Source: Cupriavidus metallidurans CH34
Lineage (GTDB): Bacteria > Pseudomonadota > Gammaproteobacteria > Burkholderiales > Burkholderiaceae
NCBI RefSeq assembly: GCF_000196015.1
Contig: NC_007973.1
Span: 1,860,001 to 1,924,000, forward strand
DNA length: 64,000 nucleotides
Reading direction: 5' to 3'
Below the pieces are notes generated by a model. It ran no database searches and was not told where the DNA came from. It saw only the letters and a program-made list of their open reading frames with translations. Within the stretch, counting starts at the first letter, position 1; the number at the start of each line of letters is the position of its first letter. Shown piece by piece: positions 44,452 to 53,193 of the stretch. A program made the translations under genes and the position numbers.

Positions 44452-45450
44452 TCAGCTTGCACTGATGCCCTTGGCCTTGACGATGGCGCTCCAGCGGTCG
44501 TAGTCCTTGTTGAGGCGCGCCTGCATCTCCTTGCCGTCCTGGAACGATGCAATCGCCCCTGCGCTGACCAGCTTCTGCTGCAACTCCTTGTCCTTGCCGA
44601 TGATGTCGCGCGTTTCGCTGGCGATCCGGTCGACGATGGGTTGCGGCGTGTCCAGTGGCGCGATCAGGCCACCCCAGGAGTCGAAGTCGAAACCCGGGAA
44701 GCCCTGCTCCGACACGGTCTTCACGCCAGGCAACAGCACGCGGGCGTTGGGCGAGCTCAGCGCGATGGCCTTGAGCTTGCCCGCGCGGATATGAGGCAGG
44801 GCCGCCACGACGTCGGCGAACATGATGCCCACCTGGCCGCCGAGCAGGTCTGCCACGGCGGGCGCGCTACCACGGTAAGGCACGTGCAGCACATCGAAAC
44901 CGCCTAGGTCCTTCAACTGCTCCATGGCCAGATGGCCGAAGCTGCCGGTGCCGGAACTGGTGTAGCTCAACGGCGTCTTGCTTGCCTTGGCGAAGCGGAT
45001 CAGGTCAGGCAGCGTTTCGACATGGGGCACCACGGCCGGGTTGATGACGATGGCCATCGGCAGTACGTAGACCGTGGCCACGGACAGAAAGTCCTTCTTC
45101 ACATCGTAGGCATTGGTCTTGTACATCAGCGGTGCCAGCAAGGCCGGCATGCCGAACATCGACAGGTTGTAGCCGTCGGCGGGGCTGCGGATAAAGCTGG
45201 CGGTGCCGATCGAGCCCGATGCGCCGGGCTTGTTTTCGATGATGACCTGCTGGCCGAGCCGTCCCGACAGCTTCTGCGCCACGATGCGCGCGGCGGTATC
45301 GGTGGGGCCACCGGCAGGGAATGCGACCACCATCTTGATGAACTTGTCGGGCCAGCCGGTCTTGGCCAGCACCGAGGGCATCACGGCGGCCATCGACGCG
45401 GCAGCGCCGGCCTTCAGTACCTGGCGGCGGCTGATTAGCAGCTTGGTCAT
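44452..45450 (-). CDS. Bug-family (TctC-type) periplasmic solute-binding receptor
   Basis: 332-residue receptor with an Arg-Arg signal (LLISRRQVLKAGAAA), then IKMVVAFPAGGPTDTAARIVA, IENKPGASGSIGT and LHVPYRGSAPAVADLLGG. The twin Arg pattern might direct it to the Tat route. CAGGAGAC precedes the ATG. It follows a CoA-transferase gene with a 34-base gap and is likely its operon partner, so the ligand is probably the acid that this enzyme activates. Confidence 0.92.
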   Translation of the reverse strand: MTKLLISRRQVLKAGAAASMAAVMPSVLAKTGWPDKFIKMVVAFPAGGPTDTAARIVAQKLSGRLGQQVIIENKPGASGSIGTASFIRSPADGYNLSMFGMPALLAPLMYKTNAYDVKKDFLSVATVYVLPMAIVINPAVVPHVETLPDLIRFAKASKTPLSYTSSGTGSFGHLAMEQLKDLGGFDVLHVPYRGSAPAVADLLGGQVGIMFADVVAALPHIRAGKLKAIALSSPNARVLLPGVKTVSEQGFPGFDFDSWGGLIAPLDTPQPIVDRIASETRDIIGKDKELQQKLVSAGAIASFQDGKEMQARLNKDYDRWSAIVKAKGISAS

Positions 45451-45484
45451 TGTCTTGTCTCCTGTCGATCGAAAATTCGGGGTG

Positions 45485-46696
45485 TCAGATCACGCCTCTG
45501 GATTGCAGATCCGCGATGGCGCTGTCGTCGAGCTTCAGCAATTCCTTGAACACTTCATGTGTGTGCTCTCCCATGTGGGGCGGCGGCATGCGCACGGGCA
45601 GGCGCTGCCCATCGAGCGCATACGGCGGGGCGAGCACCGCCTGGGCACCGGCCTCGCTGTCCTCGAATCGATGCAGCAAGCCAGCCTGCGTGGTGCGTTC
45701 CGATTGCAGGGCATCCAGCATGCCCAGCACCTCGCCGCACGGAATCTGCGCGGCCGTCAGGCGTTGCAGCAATTCGGCGCGCGTAAAGCGCTGCAGCCGC
45801 TCCCGTACCTCCACGAGCAGTACGTCGCGATGAGCCGAGCGCGCCGTGTTGGTGGCAAAGCGTTCGTCATCGGCCCATTCCGGGCAGTCGATGACCTCGC
45901 GGCAGAAGCGCTGGAACTGTCCGTTGTTGCCGACCGTGATCACCAGCGGGCCATCGGCGGCCTCGAACACACCGTACGGCACGATGGACGGATGCGCATT
46001 GCCGAACTTGGGCGGATCGCCGGCCTTGAGCAAGGCTTCCATGCCGTAGTAGGACGTGATCATCACGCCGCAGTCGTAGAGCGCCATCTGCACGTGTCGG
46101 CCACGGCCGGTGGACTGGCGCGCAAACAGCGCAGCCAGGATCGCCTGGGCCGAATACATGCCCGTGAACATGTCGACCGCTGCCACGCCGAACTTCAGCG
46201 GCCCCTGCCCGGCCTCGCCGTTGGTAGCCATCACGCCGGACTCGCCCTGCACGACGAGGTCGTAGCCCGGACGTTCGGCTTCCGGCGTAAAGCGCGCATA
46301 ACCGGAAATCGAGCAGTAGACCAGGCGCGGATTGATTTCGCTGAGCTGCTCGTAACCCAGGCCGAGCTTTTCCGCTCCGCCCACCTTGAAGTTCTGGATG
46401 ACCACGTCGCACTGCGCAGCCAGTTGGCGTGCCAGCGCCAGACCGGCTTCGCTTTGCAGATCGAGTGTCACGGACCGCTTGTTGCGGTTCGCGCTATTGA
46501 AATAGGAGGTATTGCGGGTGCCGATGCGCACGCCCCAGTCTCGGGTGTCGTCGCCACGGGCGGGATGTTCCACCTTGATGACGTCCGCGCCCAGGTCGGC
46601 CAGCGCCATCGCGCACATCGGTCCTGCCAGGACACGTGACAGGTCCAGCACCCGCACACCGGCCAGCGGCAGCGATGCCATGTTTTCTTGCTTCAT
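45485..46696 (-). CDS. CaiB/BaiF family (class III) CoA-transferase
   Basis: 403-residue enzyme. LAGVRVLDLSRVLAGPMCAM at the N-terminus, VEHPARGDDTRDWG, and the catalytic-position Asp in AAVDMFTGMYS (residue 175). The frame is open to 47005, across the divergent LysR start, but ATG 46696 has GGGAG upstream and starts the family domain. It is in operon with the Bug receptor and divergent from a LysR gene, an arrangement repeated in many Burkholderiales acid-catabolic islets. Confidence 0.92.
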   Translation of the reverse strand: MKQENMASLPLAGVRVLDLSRVLAGPMCAMALADLGADVIKVEHPARGDDTRDWGVRIGTRNTSYFNSANRNKRSVTLDLQSEAGLALARQLAAQCDVVIQNFKVGGAEKLGLGYEQLSEINPRLVYCSISGYARFTPEAERPGYDLVVQGESGVMATNGEAGQGPLKFGVAAVDMFTGMYSAQAILAALFARQSTGRGRHVQMALYDCGVMITSYYGMEALLKAGDPPKFGNAHPSIVPYGVFEAADGPLVITVGNNGQFQRFCREVIDCPEWADDERFATNTARSAHRDVLLVEVRERLQRFTRAELLQRLTAAQIPCGEVLGMLDALQSERTTQAGLLHRFEDSEAGAQAVLAPPYALDGQRLPVRMPPPHMGEHTHEVFKELLKLDDSAIADLQSRGVI

Positions 46697-46802
46697 TGAT
46701 TGCGTCTCCCCGCGTCCGGATCTGTGCCTGCAGGGAGGTCCGGTTTTCTTTACCAGCGGTGATTGTCCATATGTTCCGAATGCTTGACAATTGCAACCGG
46801 TT

Positions 46803-46817
46803 TTCAACATATATGAA
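46803..46817. promoter_or_regulatory. LysR-type box between LysR and CoA-transferase genes
   Basis: TTCA-ACATATA-TGAA is a perfect interrupted palindrome of the T-N11-A type, 16 bases before the LysR start codon and about 107 bases from the CoA-transferase start. Expected site of LysR autoregulation and activation. Confidence 0.6.
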
Positions 46818-46832
46818 TACTCAAGGTTGACA

Positions 46833-47726
46833 ATGGACCTGAACGCGCTGGCATTGCTGGTCGAAATCATCGACGCCGGAAACCTGAGCCGAGCTGCAAA
46901 CCAGCTCGGCATGAGCCGCGCCAATGTGAGCAAGCGGCTCAACCATTTCGAGCGGCAGTTGGGCGCCGAACTGCTGAGGCGCAGCACCCGGCAGCTCGAA
47001 CCCACGGAACTGGGATGGCAGCTCTACGAACATGGCCGCGCGATCCGCCACGAGTTGATGGCGGCCCAGGAGTCGGTGCAGAGCCTGGGCAAGCGCCTGA
47101 GCGGCACGGTGCGGCTCAGCGTGCCAAGCGGATTCGGCCAGCACACCATGTCAGCCTGGTTTATCGAATTCATGACGATGTACCCGGCCATCACGCTCAA
47201 CGTGATTTTCGATAATGACATCGAGGACCTGATCAAGGGCGCGGTGGACTTCTCCATCCGTGTCATGGCGGAAACGCCCGCCAATGCCGTGGCCCATAGC
47301 CTGGGCGATGTCGAGTACGTGGCCTGCGTCACGCCGGCGCTGGTAAGCCAATACGGTATGCCGCACACCCTCGACCAGTTTCGAGACCTGCCGCTGATCA
47401 CGTCGGAACTGACCGGCCAGAAACTCCACGCAGCGGGCCGGGCGGGCGCGGCCGGCGGGACACGGCCTATCCGACCCCGCCTGATGTCGGCCAATTTCTT
47501 CTTCCTGCGCGACGCCATCCTTCAGGGCCTGGGCGTCGGCCTGGTGCCCCGCTACATGGTGGAGCGCGACCTCGCCGCCGGCACCTTGCTGCAGTTGCCC
47601 CTGCCTCCGCAGGACCTGGCGTTCCTGCGCACCACCATGTACCTGCTGTACATGCCGGCCCGCTACCAGACGCGTGCGTTTACGACTCTTGTCGCCTTCC
47701 TGCGCGACAAGGCTGCAGGCCGATGA
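46833..47726 (+). CDS. LysR-family transcriptional regulator
   Basis: 297-residue regulator. The N-terminal HTH is LSRAANQLGMSRANVSKRLNHFERQLGAELLRR; the remaining two thirds are the co-inducer domain (VRLSVPSGFGQHTM...). The earlier in-frame ATG at 46791 would place the LysR box inside the gene, so ATG 46833 is chosen. It is divergent from the CoA-transferase/Bug operon, its likely target. Confidence 0.92.
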   Translation: MDLNALALLVEIIDAGNLSRAANQLGMSRANVSKRLNHFERQLGAELLRRSTRQLEPTELGWQLYEHGRAIRHELMAAQESVQSLGKRLSGTVRLSVPSGFGQHTMSAWFIEFMTMYPAITLNVIFDNDIEDLIKGAVDFSIRVMAETPANAVAHSLGDVEYVACVTPALVSQYGMPHTLDQFRDLPLITSELTGQKLHAAGRAGAAGGTRPIRPRLMSANFFFLRDAILQGLGVGLVPRYMVERDLAAGTLLQLPLPPQDLAFLRTTMYLLYMPARYQTRAFTTLVAFLRDKAAGR

Positions 47727-48006
47727 GCCGAGTTGTTCACATGAGTGCAAGGGGCGGAACCCCGCTACGTTGAGCACGGCACAACTGCCTGCCCTCGTGG
47801 AGACGGCAACGCGCAAGTGGTCCGCGGTGATCAAGCAATCGAACGCCCGGGTGGATTGATTGCGCGGAAGATATCGTCGCTGACTATCTCGCCAGGCCGG
47901 GCATTCGATGGCGTTTGTGTGCATGGTGATCGCACGAGGCATGTGCTTCGCGGATCCAACGCGCCCGTGTTAGTCTCATGGCACTTTGATCCGTGAGGCC
48001 GTCGGC

Positions 48007-48927
48007 ATGGTCTGCCCTGGACGCACCCTGGTCACCTTGTGGATGTGGCTTGCCCTGTGGTGCTGCACAATGCCGGCCCACGCGCAAGAACTCGAGCCAC
48101 GCAGCTATTCTGCCGCACCTGTCGGGACAAACTTCCTCGCCGCTACCTATACCCGGCTCTCGGGGGATGTGCTCACTGATCCGTCGCTGCCCATCACCGA
48201 TGTACGCTCCAGAATCAACATCTTCGGGGCGGGCTATGTGCACGTGTTTGATCTGGCCGGGCGGACTGCCTCGATCGGCCTGCTTGCACCCTTCGCGAGT
48301 GGCGACGTCAGTGGCAACGTGCTCGACGCGCCGACCGCGGTCCATCGGGCGGGGATCGGCGACGCGCGCGTGCGCTTGGCCATCAATCTCCTTGGCGGCC
48401 CCGCGCTGACACCGGCCGAGTTCATGAAACGGGCGCCGGACACCATGCTCGGTGCGAGCCTCACAGTGGTAGCACCTACCGGCCAGTACGATGCCTCCCG
48501 GCTGGTCAACGTTGGGACCCACCGCTGGGCCTTCAAGCCGGAAATCGGCCTGTCTCAGCCGATCGGCAACTGGTTTAGCGAGTTGTCTGCCGGCGTGTGG
48601 CTGTTCGGCGACAACAACGCTTTTCTAGGCGATAAGCGGCGCGAGCAGTCGCCGCTCGGCGTGTTGCAGTGGCATGTCGGTTATCAGTTCCGGCCCGCCC
48701 TGTGGATCGCGGCAGACGCCGGCTTCTATAGCGGCGGCCGCACGTCGGTAAATGGCATCCCCAATGCAGATCGTCAGCAGAACTCACGCTATGGCGTCAC
48801 GCTGTCCGTCCCGATCGTGCCTGGCTGGTCGGCCAAGCTGGCGGCATCGAAGGGCCTCATCACCCGGGCGGCAGGTGACTACACGGCAATCACGCTGGCG
48901 CTCCAATACCAGTGGATCAACCACTGA
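48007..48927 (+). CDS. Outer-membrane MetA-pathway-like protein (phenol degradation family)
   Basis: 306-residue protein with a signal peptide (hydrophobic LVTLWMWLALWCC, cleavage near AHAQE) and repeated amphipathic strands (VGTNFLAATYTRLSGD, FGAGYVHVFDLAGRTASIGLLAP, GASLTVVAPTGQYD, LQWHVGYQFRPALWIAADAGFYSGG), consistent with a beta-barrel of the putative MetA phenol-degradation family. The function in the family is weakly known; a hydrophobic-compound channel is suspected. ATG 48007 is used; an upstream TTG in frame is possible. Single gene. Confidence 0.82.
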   Translation: MVCPGRTLVTLWMWLALWCCTMPAHAQELEPRSYSAAPVGTNFLAATYTRLSGDVLTDPSLPITDVRSRINIFGAGYVHVFDLAGRTASIGLLAPFASGDVSGNVLDAPTAVHRAGIGDARVRLAINLLGGPALTPAEFMKRAPDTMLGASLTVVAPTGQYDASRLVNVGTHRWAFKPEIGLSQPIGNWFSELSAGVWLFGDNNAFLGDKRREQSPLGVLQWHVGYQFRPALWIAADAGFYSGGRTSVNGIPNADRQQNSRYGVTLSVPIVPGWSAKLAASKGLITRAAGDYTAITLALQYQWINH

Positions 48928-49326
48928 AGCGTCAAACCACCGAGAAGCAGGTCTGTCAGAGACGGCGGCAGCTTCGCGGTGAGCATCTGACCGACACCGG
49001 CCAGACTCAGCCATTGCTTTCAGGTCGGTGAGCGTCTGCAGTGCAGTCATGAACTGGCGCTGACTCGGGCTGCGGGCATTGAAATCATGGAAGGCATAGC
49101 ATTTGTTCCGTAGAGGAGCTCTCGATGCGGAAGATGTGTGAGCTATGGACCTCCAGAAGTCCCCAAGGGGGGTAGATTTTGCCCTTCTCGAACATGGAAA
49201 ATTCGCGTCCGAGAGTTTCCGCAATGTTCGCGTGCCCCGTCGCCGGAACGCCCGGCGCGGCCAGAAAAGCGACCGCCCTGCACGCCCGGTCGGCTATCAT
49301 GCCTATCCTCTCCGAAGTAGCTCCCT
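48928..49326. other. Gene-free or doubtful stretch (399 bp)
   Basis: No gene I can trust. A 71-codon minus frame (49085-49300) and an overlapping minus frame (48784-49224) have no recognised domain and could be pieces of one broken gene. The promoter of the ABC-F gene must lie at the right end. Confidence 0.5.
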
Positions 49327-50991
49327 ATGATTTCCGTCCGTAATGTCACGCTGCGTCGTGGCGTCAATGTCGTACTTGACCGCGCATCCGTCACCTTCAA
49401 CCCCGGCGAAAAGATCGGTCTTGTCGGCCGCAATGGCGCCGGCAAGTCATCCTTCTTCGGCCTTCTCAATGGCACGCTGCACGAAGACAGCGGCGAGTTC
49501 TCGATTCCCGCTGCATGGAAGATGGGCCAGGTCGCGCAGGAGATGCCAGAGACCGAGCAAAGCGCGACCGACTTCGTAGTCGAGGGTGACACCGCGCTGT
49601 TGGCCGCGCAGACCGAAGTCGCCGCCGCCGAGGCCTGCGACGACGGCATGCGCATGGCGCACGCCTACATGGCCCTGCACGACGCCGGTGCGCACGATGC
49701 CCCTGCCCGTGCCCAAGCGCTGATCCTGGGCCTTGGCTTCAGTGCTGCGCAGCTTAGTCAGCCGGTCAACAGTTTCTCCGGCGGCTGGCGCATGCGACTG
49801 CAACTGGCGCGCGCGCTCATGTGCCCGTCCGACCTGCTGCTGCTCGACGAGCCAACGAATCACCTTGACCTCGACGCGCTGGTCTGGCTGGAAGCCTGGC
49901 TCAAGCGCTATCAAGGAACCCTCGTAGTGATCAGCCACGACCGCGAGTTTCTCGATGCGGTGACGCAGGTGACGGTGCACGTCGACAACGCCCAGCTCGT
50001 GCGCTATGGCGGCAACTACAGCAAATTTGAAGACATGCGAGCTGAACAGCTCGTATTGCAGCAGGCCGCGATGGCCAAGCAGGCGGACAAGATCGCCCAC
50101 CTGCAGAAATTCATCGACCGCTTCAAGGCCAAGGCCTCGAAGGAGAAGCAGGCGCAGAGCCGCGTCAAGGCGCTCGAACGCATGGAGAAGATCGCACCGG
50201 TGCTTGCCGACGCAGAGTTCAACTTCGAGTTCAAGGAGCCGCTCAACGTCCCGAACCCGCTGCTGTCGATGCTGGACACGAGCTTCGGCTACCCGGCGCC
50301 AGCCGGCGCACTGCCGGGCACGCCGCCCACGGTCATCGTACGAGGCATCAACCGTTCCGTGCTGGCCGGGCAGCGCATCGGCATTCTCGGTGCCAACGGC
50401 CAGGGCAAGTCCACGCTGGTGAAGACGGTGGCGCATGCGCTGGCGCCGATCGCCGGCGAAATCAGCGAAGGCAAAGGCCTGAATATCGGCTACTTCGCAC
50501 AGCAGGAGCTCGACGTGCTGCGCCCGCTCGACACGCCGATGGAACACATGATCCGCCTTGCAAAGGGGACGCCGGCTCACATGCGCGCCCCCGGCCAGAG
50601 TGGAACCGAACAATCCCTTCGCACCTTCCTTGGCACCTTCAACTTCAGTGGCGACATGGTCCATCAGGCGGTCAGCACGATGAGCGGCGGCGAAAAGGCG
50701 CGGCTCGTGTTGTGCATGATCGTGTGGCAGCGCCCGAACCTGCTGCTGCTCGACGAGCCTACCAACCACCTCGACTTGGCCACACGCGAAGCGCTCGGCA
50801 TGGCGCTCAACGAATTCGAAGGCACTGTGATGTTGGTCAGTCACGACCGCGCTCTGCTGCGCGCCGTATGTGACGAGTTCTGGCTGGTCACCAAGGGCGG
50901 CGTCGAGCCCTTCGACGGCGATCTGGACGATTACCAGCAGTTTTTGCGCGACGAAGCCCGTCGCATACGCGAACAGGCTGCCGCAGCGTAG
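49327..50991 (+). CDS. ABC-F family ATPase (YheS/Uup-like)
   Basis: 554-residue soluble protein with two ABC ATPase domains and no membrane part. Domain 1: GRNGAGKSS, FSGGWRMRLQLARAL and LLLLDEPTNHLD; domain 2: GANGQGKST, MSGGEKARLVL and LLLLDEPTNHLDLATRE. The charged linker between (QADKIAHLQKFIDRFKAKASKEKQ-type) is the P-site-tRNA interaction motif of ABC-F translation factors. It lacks the long C-terminal extension seen in some YheS proteins. Likely acts on ribosomes to relieve stalling. Single gene. Confidence 0.94.
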   Translation: MISVRNVTLRRGVNVVLDRASVTFNPGEKIGLVGRNGAGKSSFFGLLNGTLHEDSGEFSIPAAWKMGQVAQEMPETEQSATDFVVEGDTALLAAQTEVAAAEACDDGMRMAHAYMALHDAGAHDAPARAQALILGLGFSAAQLSQPVNSFSGGWRMRLQLARALMCPSDLLLLDEPTNHLDLDALVWLEAWLKRYQGTLVVISHDREFLDAVTQVTVHVDNAQLVRYGGNYSKFEDMRAEQLVLQQAAMAKQADKIAHLQKFIDRFKAKASKEKQAQSRVKALERMEKIAPVLADAEFNFEFKEPLNVPNPLLSMLDTSFGYPAPAGALPGTPPTVIVRGINRSVLAGQRIGILGANGQGKSTLVKTVAHALAPIAGEISEGKGLNIGYFAQQELDVLRPLDTPMEHMIRLAKGTPAHMRAPGQSGTEQSLRTFLGTFNFSGDMVHQAVSTMSGGEKARLVLCMIVWQRPNLLLLDEPTNHLDLATREALGMALNEFEGTVMLVSHDRALLRAVCDEFWLVTKGGVEPFDGDLDDYQQFLRDEARRIREQAAAA

Positions 50992-51076
50992 ACGCACATC
51001 GGCTGAAGTGGGCCAATGGGAACGCGTGCCCTTCACAGGATTCAGCGCAAAGGGAACCATTGAGGGCCTCGAGACT

Positions 51077-51125
51077 GATTCGAACTCGGACGTCGAGATC
51101 AATCACGGGGTTCGCTGTTCGAATC
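51077..51125. repeat. Inverted repeat with tRNA T-loop-like arms
   Basis: GATTCGAAC (51077-51085) and GTTCGAATC (51117-51125) are perfect 9-bp inverted arms, 31 bases apart. Both read as the conserved T-arm core of tRNAs on one strand, but no acceptor or anticodon stems are present. Confidence 0.6.
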
Positions 51126-51180
51126 CAATAGGGAACGTCTGCGGGGCGCAGTGATTGAGCGACGGCAGTGGGGTTGGCAG

Positions 51181-51210
51181 TTGCCGTTGCCATTGCCGTT
51201 GCCATTGCCG
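51181..51210. repeat. Hexanucleotide tandem repeat (TTGCCR)5
   Basis: Five units alternating TTGCCG and TTGCCA over 30 bases, intergenic. The 6-base period would keep any reading frame. Confidence 0.85.
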
Positions 51211-51299
51211 CCGCCTGACTCGAACGCGGAGAGCGCCGCCGTTCACCCGCCCCACCTCTATTGCAGTTCAGCTGCATCAGGACGCCAGCGATCTTCTGG

Positions 51300-52208
51300 C
51301 TATTGTCCGAGGAAATCGACGATCGCGCCCACTGTGGCCTGTGGTTGTTCTTCCATCAGCCAATGCCCGGCATTCGGAATGACTAGTTCTTTCACGTTGG
51401 TGGCCGCATTGCGCATGACGATCGCTTCGTTCTGGCCAAAGGACTTCGCGCCGCCAATCGCCAGTACTGGCATGGTCAGCTTGGTCGCCAGCGATTTCTG
51501 ATTGTCCTCGGCGTCTTGCGGAATTGAGAGGAATTGCGCGAACGCTGAATGCATCGCGCCCGGCTTGGCATAGAGCCGGGAATAGTGAACCCGTGTGGCT
51601 TCGTCGATCTTCGAAGGGTCTCCGGCGAACTCGTTCCAGAACCTGTCCAGGTAGATGCGTTCCCGGCCTTTTACCAGCCGCTCCGCATCCGGGCCGCCGA
51701 AGGAGAAATGCCAGAGCGCTGGCATTCGGACGATCTGTTCCCACGGCGGGACTCCTGGCACTGGCGCGTCCATGACGATCAGCCTTTTCGTTTTGTCCGG
51801 GTAGCGCGCCGCATAGGCATAGGCGACCATCGTGCCGATGTCGTGGCCGACCACGTCCGCTTGGTCGATGTTCAGTTGCGCCAGCACCGACCGGATGTCC
51901 CCAGCCTGTGTGCGCTTGTCGTAGCCGCCGTCAGGATGCGATGACAGCCCCATTCCGCGCAGATCCGGCACCACCACCGTATGGGTGCGTGCCAGTTCGG
52001 CGGCCAGTGGCGCCCACATGTCCCCTGTATCGCCAAAACCGTGCAGCAGGACCACGGCAGGCCCGCTGCCACCCACCCGCACATACAGCGTCGCGCCCTC
52101 GGTCTGGATATTCTGGTGCCGGAAACCTGGCGGAAATGGCTTCACCTGTGCTTGCAACGGCTGGACCATGGCAAGCATGAATACGACGGCTGCAAGGAGT
52201 CTTCGCAT
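51300..52208 (-). CDS. Exported epoxide-hydrolase-like alpha/beta hydrolase
   Basis: 302-residue protein with an N-terminal signal peptide (MRRLLAAVVFMLAMVQPLQA). Oxyanion motif VLLHGFGDTG; the nucleophile elbow is VVGHDIGTMVAY, with Asp at residue 123, as in epoxide hydrolases and haloalkane dehalogenases rather than the Ser of esterases; the catalytic His is in NAGHWLMEE. ATG 52208 has CGGAGA upstream and begins the signal peptide; the frame opens further without support. A periplasmic location is unusual for the family and suggests detoxification at the cell surface. Single gene. Confidence 0.9.
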   Translation of the reverse strand: MRRLLAAVVFMLAMVQPLQAQVKPFPPGFRHQNIQTEGATLYVRVGGSGPAVVLLHGFGDTGDMWAPLAAELARTHTVVVPDLRGMGLSSHPDGGYDKRTQAGDIRSVLAQLNIDQADVVGHDIGTMVAYAYAARYPDKTKRLIVMDAPVPGVPPWEQIVRMPALWHFSFGGPDAERLVKGRERIYLDRFWNEFAGDPSKIDEATRVHYSRLYAKPGAMHSAFAQFLSIPQDAEDNQKSLATKLTMPVLAIGGAKSFGQNEAIVMRNAATNVKELVIPNAGHWLMEEQPQATVGAIVDFLGQ

Positions 52209-52491
52209 GTTTTTCTCCGGGGGCGGGAGTGGCCGGTGTCGGAAAGTCACGGTTATCGGATCGCCTGAATGGCTTCGCTTCGCACGAGCCCCCTGAAGCG
52301 TAGTGCAAGTCGCGCACAACGCAAGGCGCTGCCGCGCCTGATGTTGGATGTCGATGCATGAACCAATCGGCTTCACGCCTGCCTGCTGACGGCCTGCTCC
52401 CTGGAGAACCGGCGAGCACTGCTGATACCATGACGACCCGAAGACGCCGACACGTCAGAAGCGTCAAAAGAACAACGCCAATTCCTGTCAG

Positions 52492-53148
52492 ATGCACCTA
52501 CTTCGATCTGCCGCGCTGGCCACCGCCCTGCTCTCCCTGATGGCCTGCACGACCCGGCCGTTCCAACCGTCGCCGCCCCTGTACACCCTGTGGGCCAAGC
52601 CGGGGGTGAATGAGGCAGGCGTGCGCAGCGCCATGCTCGGCTGCGGATTCGTTCACGCAGGCCATGTCGACGGCACCACGATGACTAGCGACGACTATGC
52701 GCGCGCGCAGCTTTGCATGATCGACAATGGGTTCGTCTATCAAGACAGGCGCATCGTCTGCACGGACAGTCCAGATCTGCCGGCCTGCGCCAATGTGCCG
52801 CGTGGCAAAACCTTCGGTACCGACCCGGACTTCGACCCCACGCTGCTCAAACGTCGCCCATCCCGCCCACCCGCATATACGTACTGGAGCCGCCCCGGTA
52901 CCGATACCGAAGGCGTCAAGCGCGCCATGGCGGCGTGCGGCTACTCAACGGTTATCGAGCCCATCAACACAATGCTGCTGAACGATATCGCGGCGGCCGA
53001 GCTTTGCATGATCGACAAGCAGTTCACCTATGCGCTTCCGGCCAACGCCCTGCTTTGCAAGAACCCGCCGGCGCTGCCTGCCTGCAGGAATCGCGTCATT
53101 GATGCCGTGCGCTGCTGCGCGCCACCGAAAGCCGCAGGGCAACGCTGA
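52492..53148 (+). CDS. Lipoprotein with two tandem Cys-containing repeats
   Basis: 218 residues with a lipobox in LLSLMACTT. The body is an internal duplication: repeat 1 runs from YTLWAKPGVNEAGVRSAML to DLPAC, repeat 2 from YTYWSRPGTDTEGVKRAMA to ALPAC. Shared positions are the YT-W--PG start, a central CGY/CGF, the strongly conserved LCMID, and the C...P-LPAC end. The Cys pattern suggests a disulphide core repeated twice. No family is recognised. Single gene. Confidence 0.8.
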   Translation: MHLLRSAALATALLSLMACTTRPFQPSPPLYTLWAKPGVNEAGVRSAMLGCGFVHAGHVDGTTMTSDDYARAQLCMIDNGFVYQDRRIVCTDSPDLPACANVPRGKTFGTDPDFDPTLLKRRPSRPPAYTYWSRPGTDTEGVKRAMAACGYSTVIEPINTMLLNDIAAAELCMIDKQFTYALPANALLCKNPPALPACRNRVIDAVRCCAPPKAAGQR

Positions 53149-53193
53149 ACTAAGGGCGCCAACCGTGCCGCCGGCGGTATCCGGCAGGTGCGC

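Larger units (their letters stand above)
50992..51299. other. Gene-free stretch (308 bp) with two repeats
   Basis: Convergent region between ABC-F and epoxide-hydrolase-like genes. It holds the inverted repeat and the hexamer array listed separately. Neither gene has a clear terminator here, and no tRNA can be folded. Confidence 0.6.

Noticed and set aside
45203..46639. Plus-strand open frame of 478 codons
   Set aside because: Antisense to the CoA-transferase and Bug receptor genes, both of which are well supported.
49447..51102. Minus-strand open frame of 551 codons
   Set aside because: Antisense to the ABC-F ATPase; no recognisable motifs.
51100..51175. Possible tRNA because of GTTCGAATCC
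   Set aside because: No acceptor, D or anticodon stems can be paired around the T-loop-like bases.
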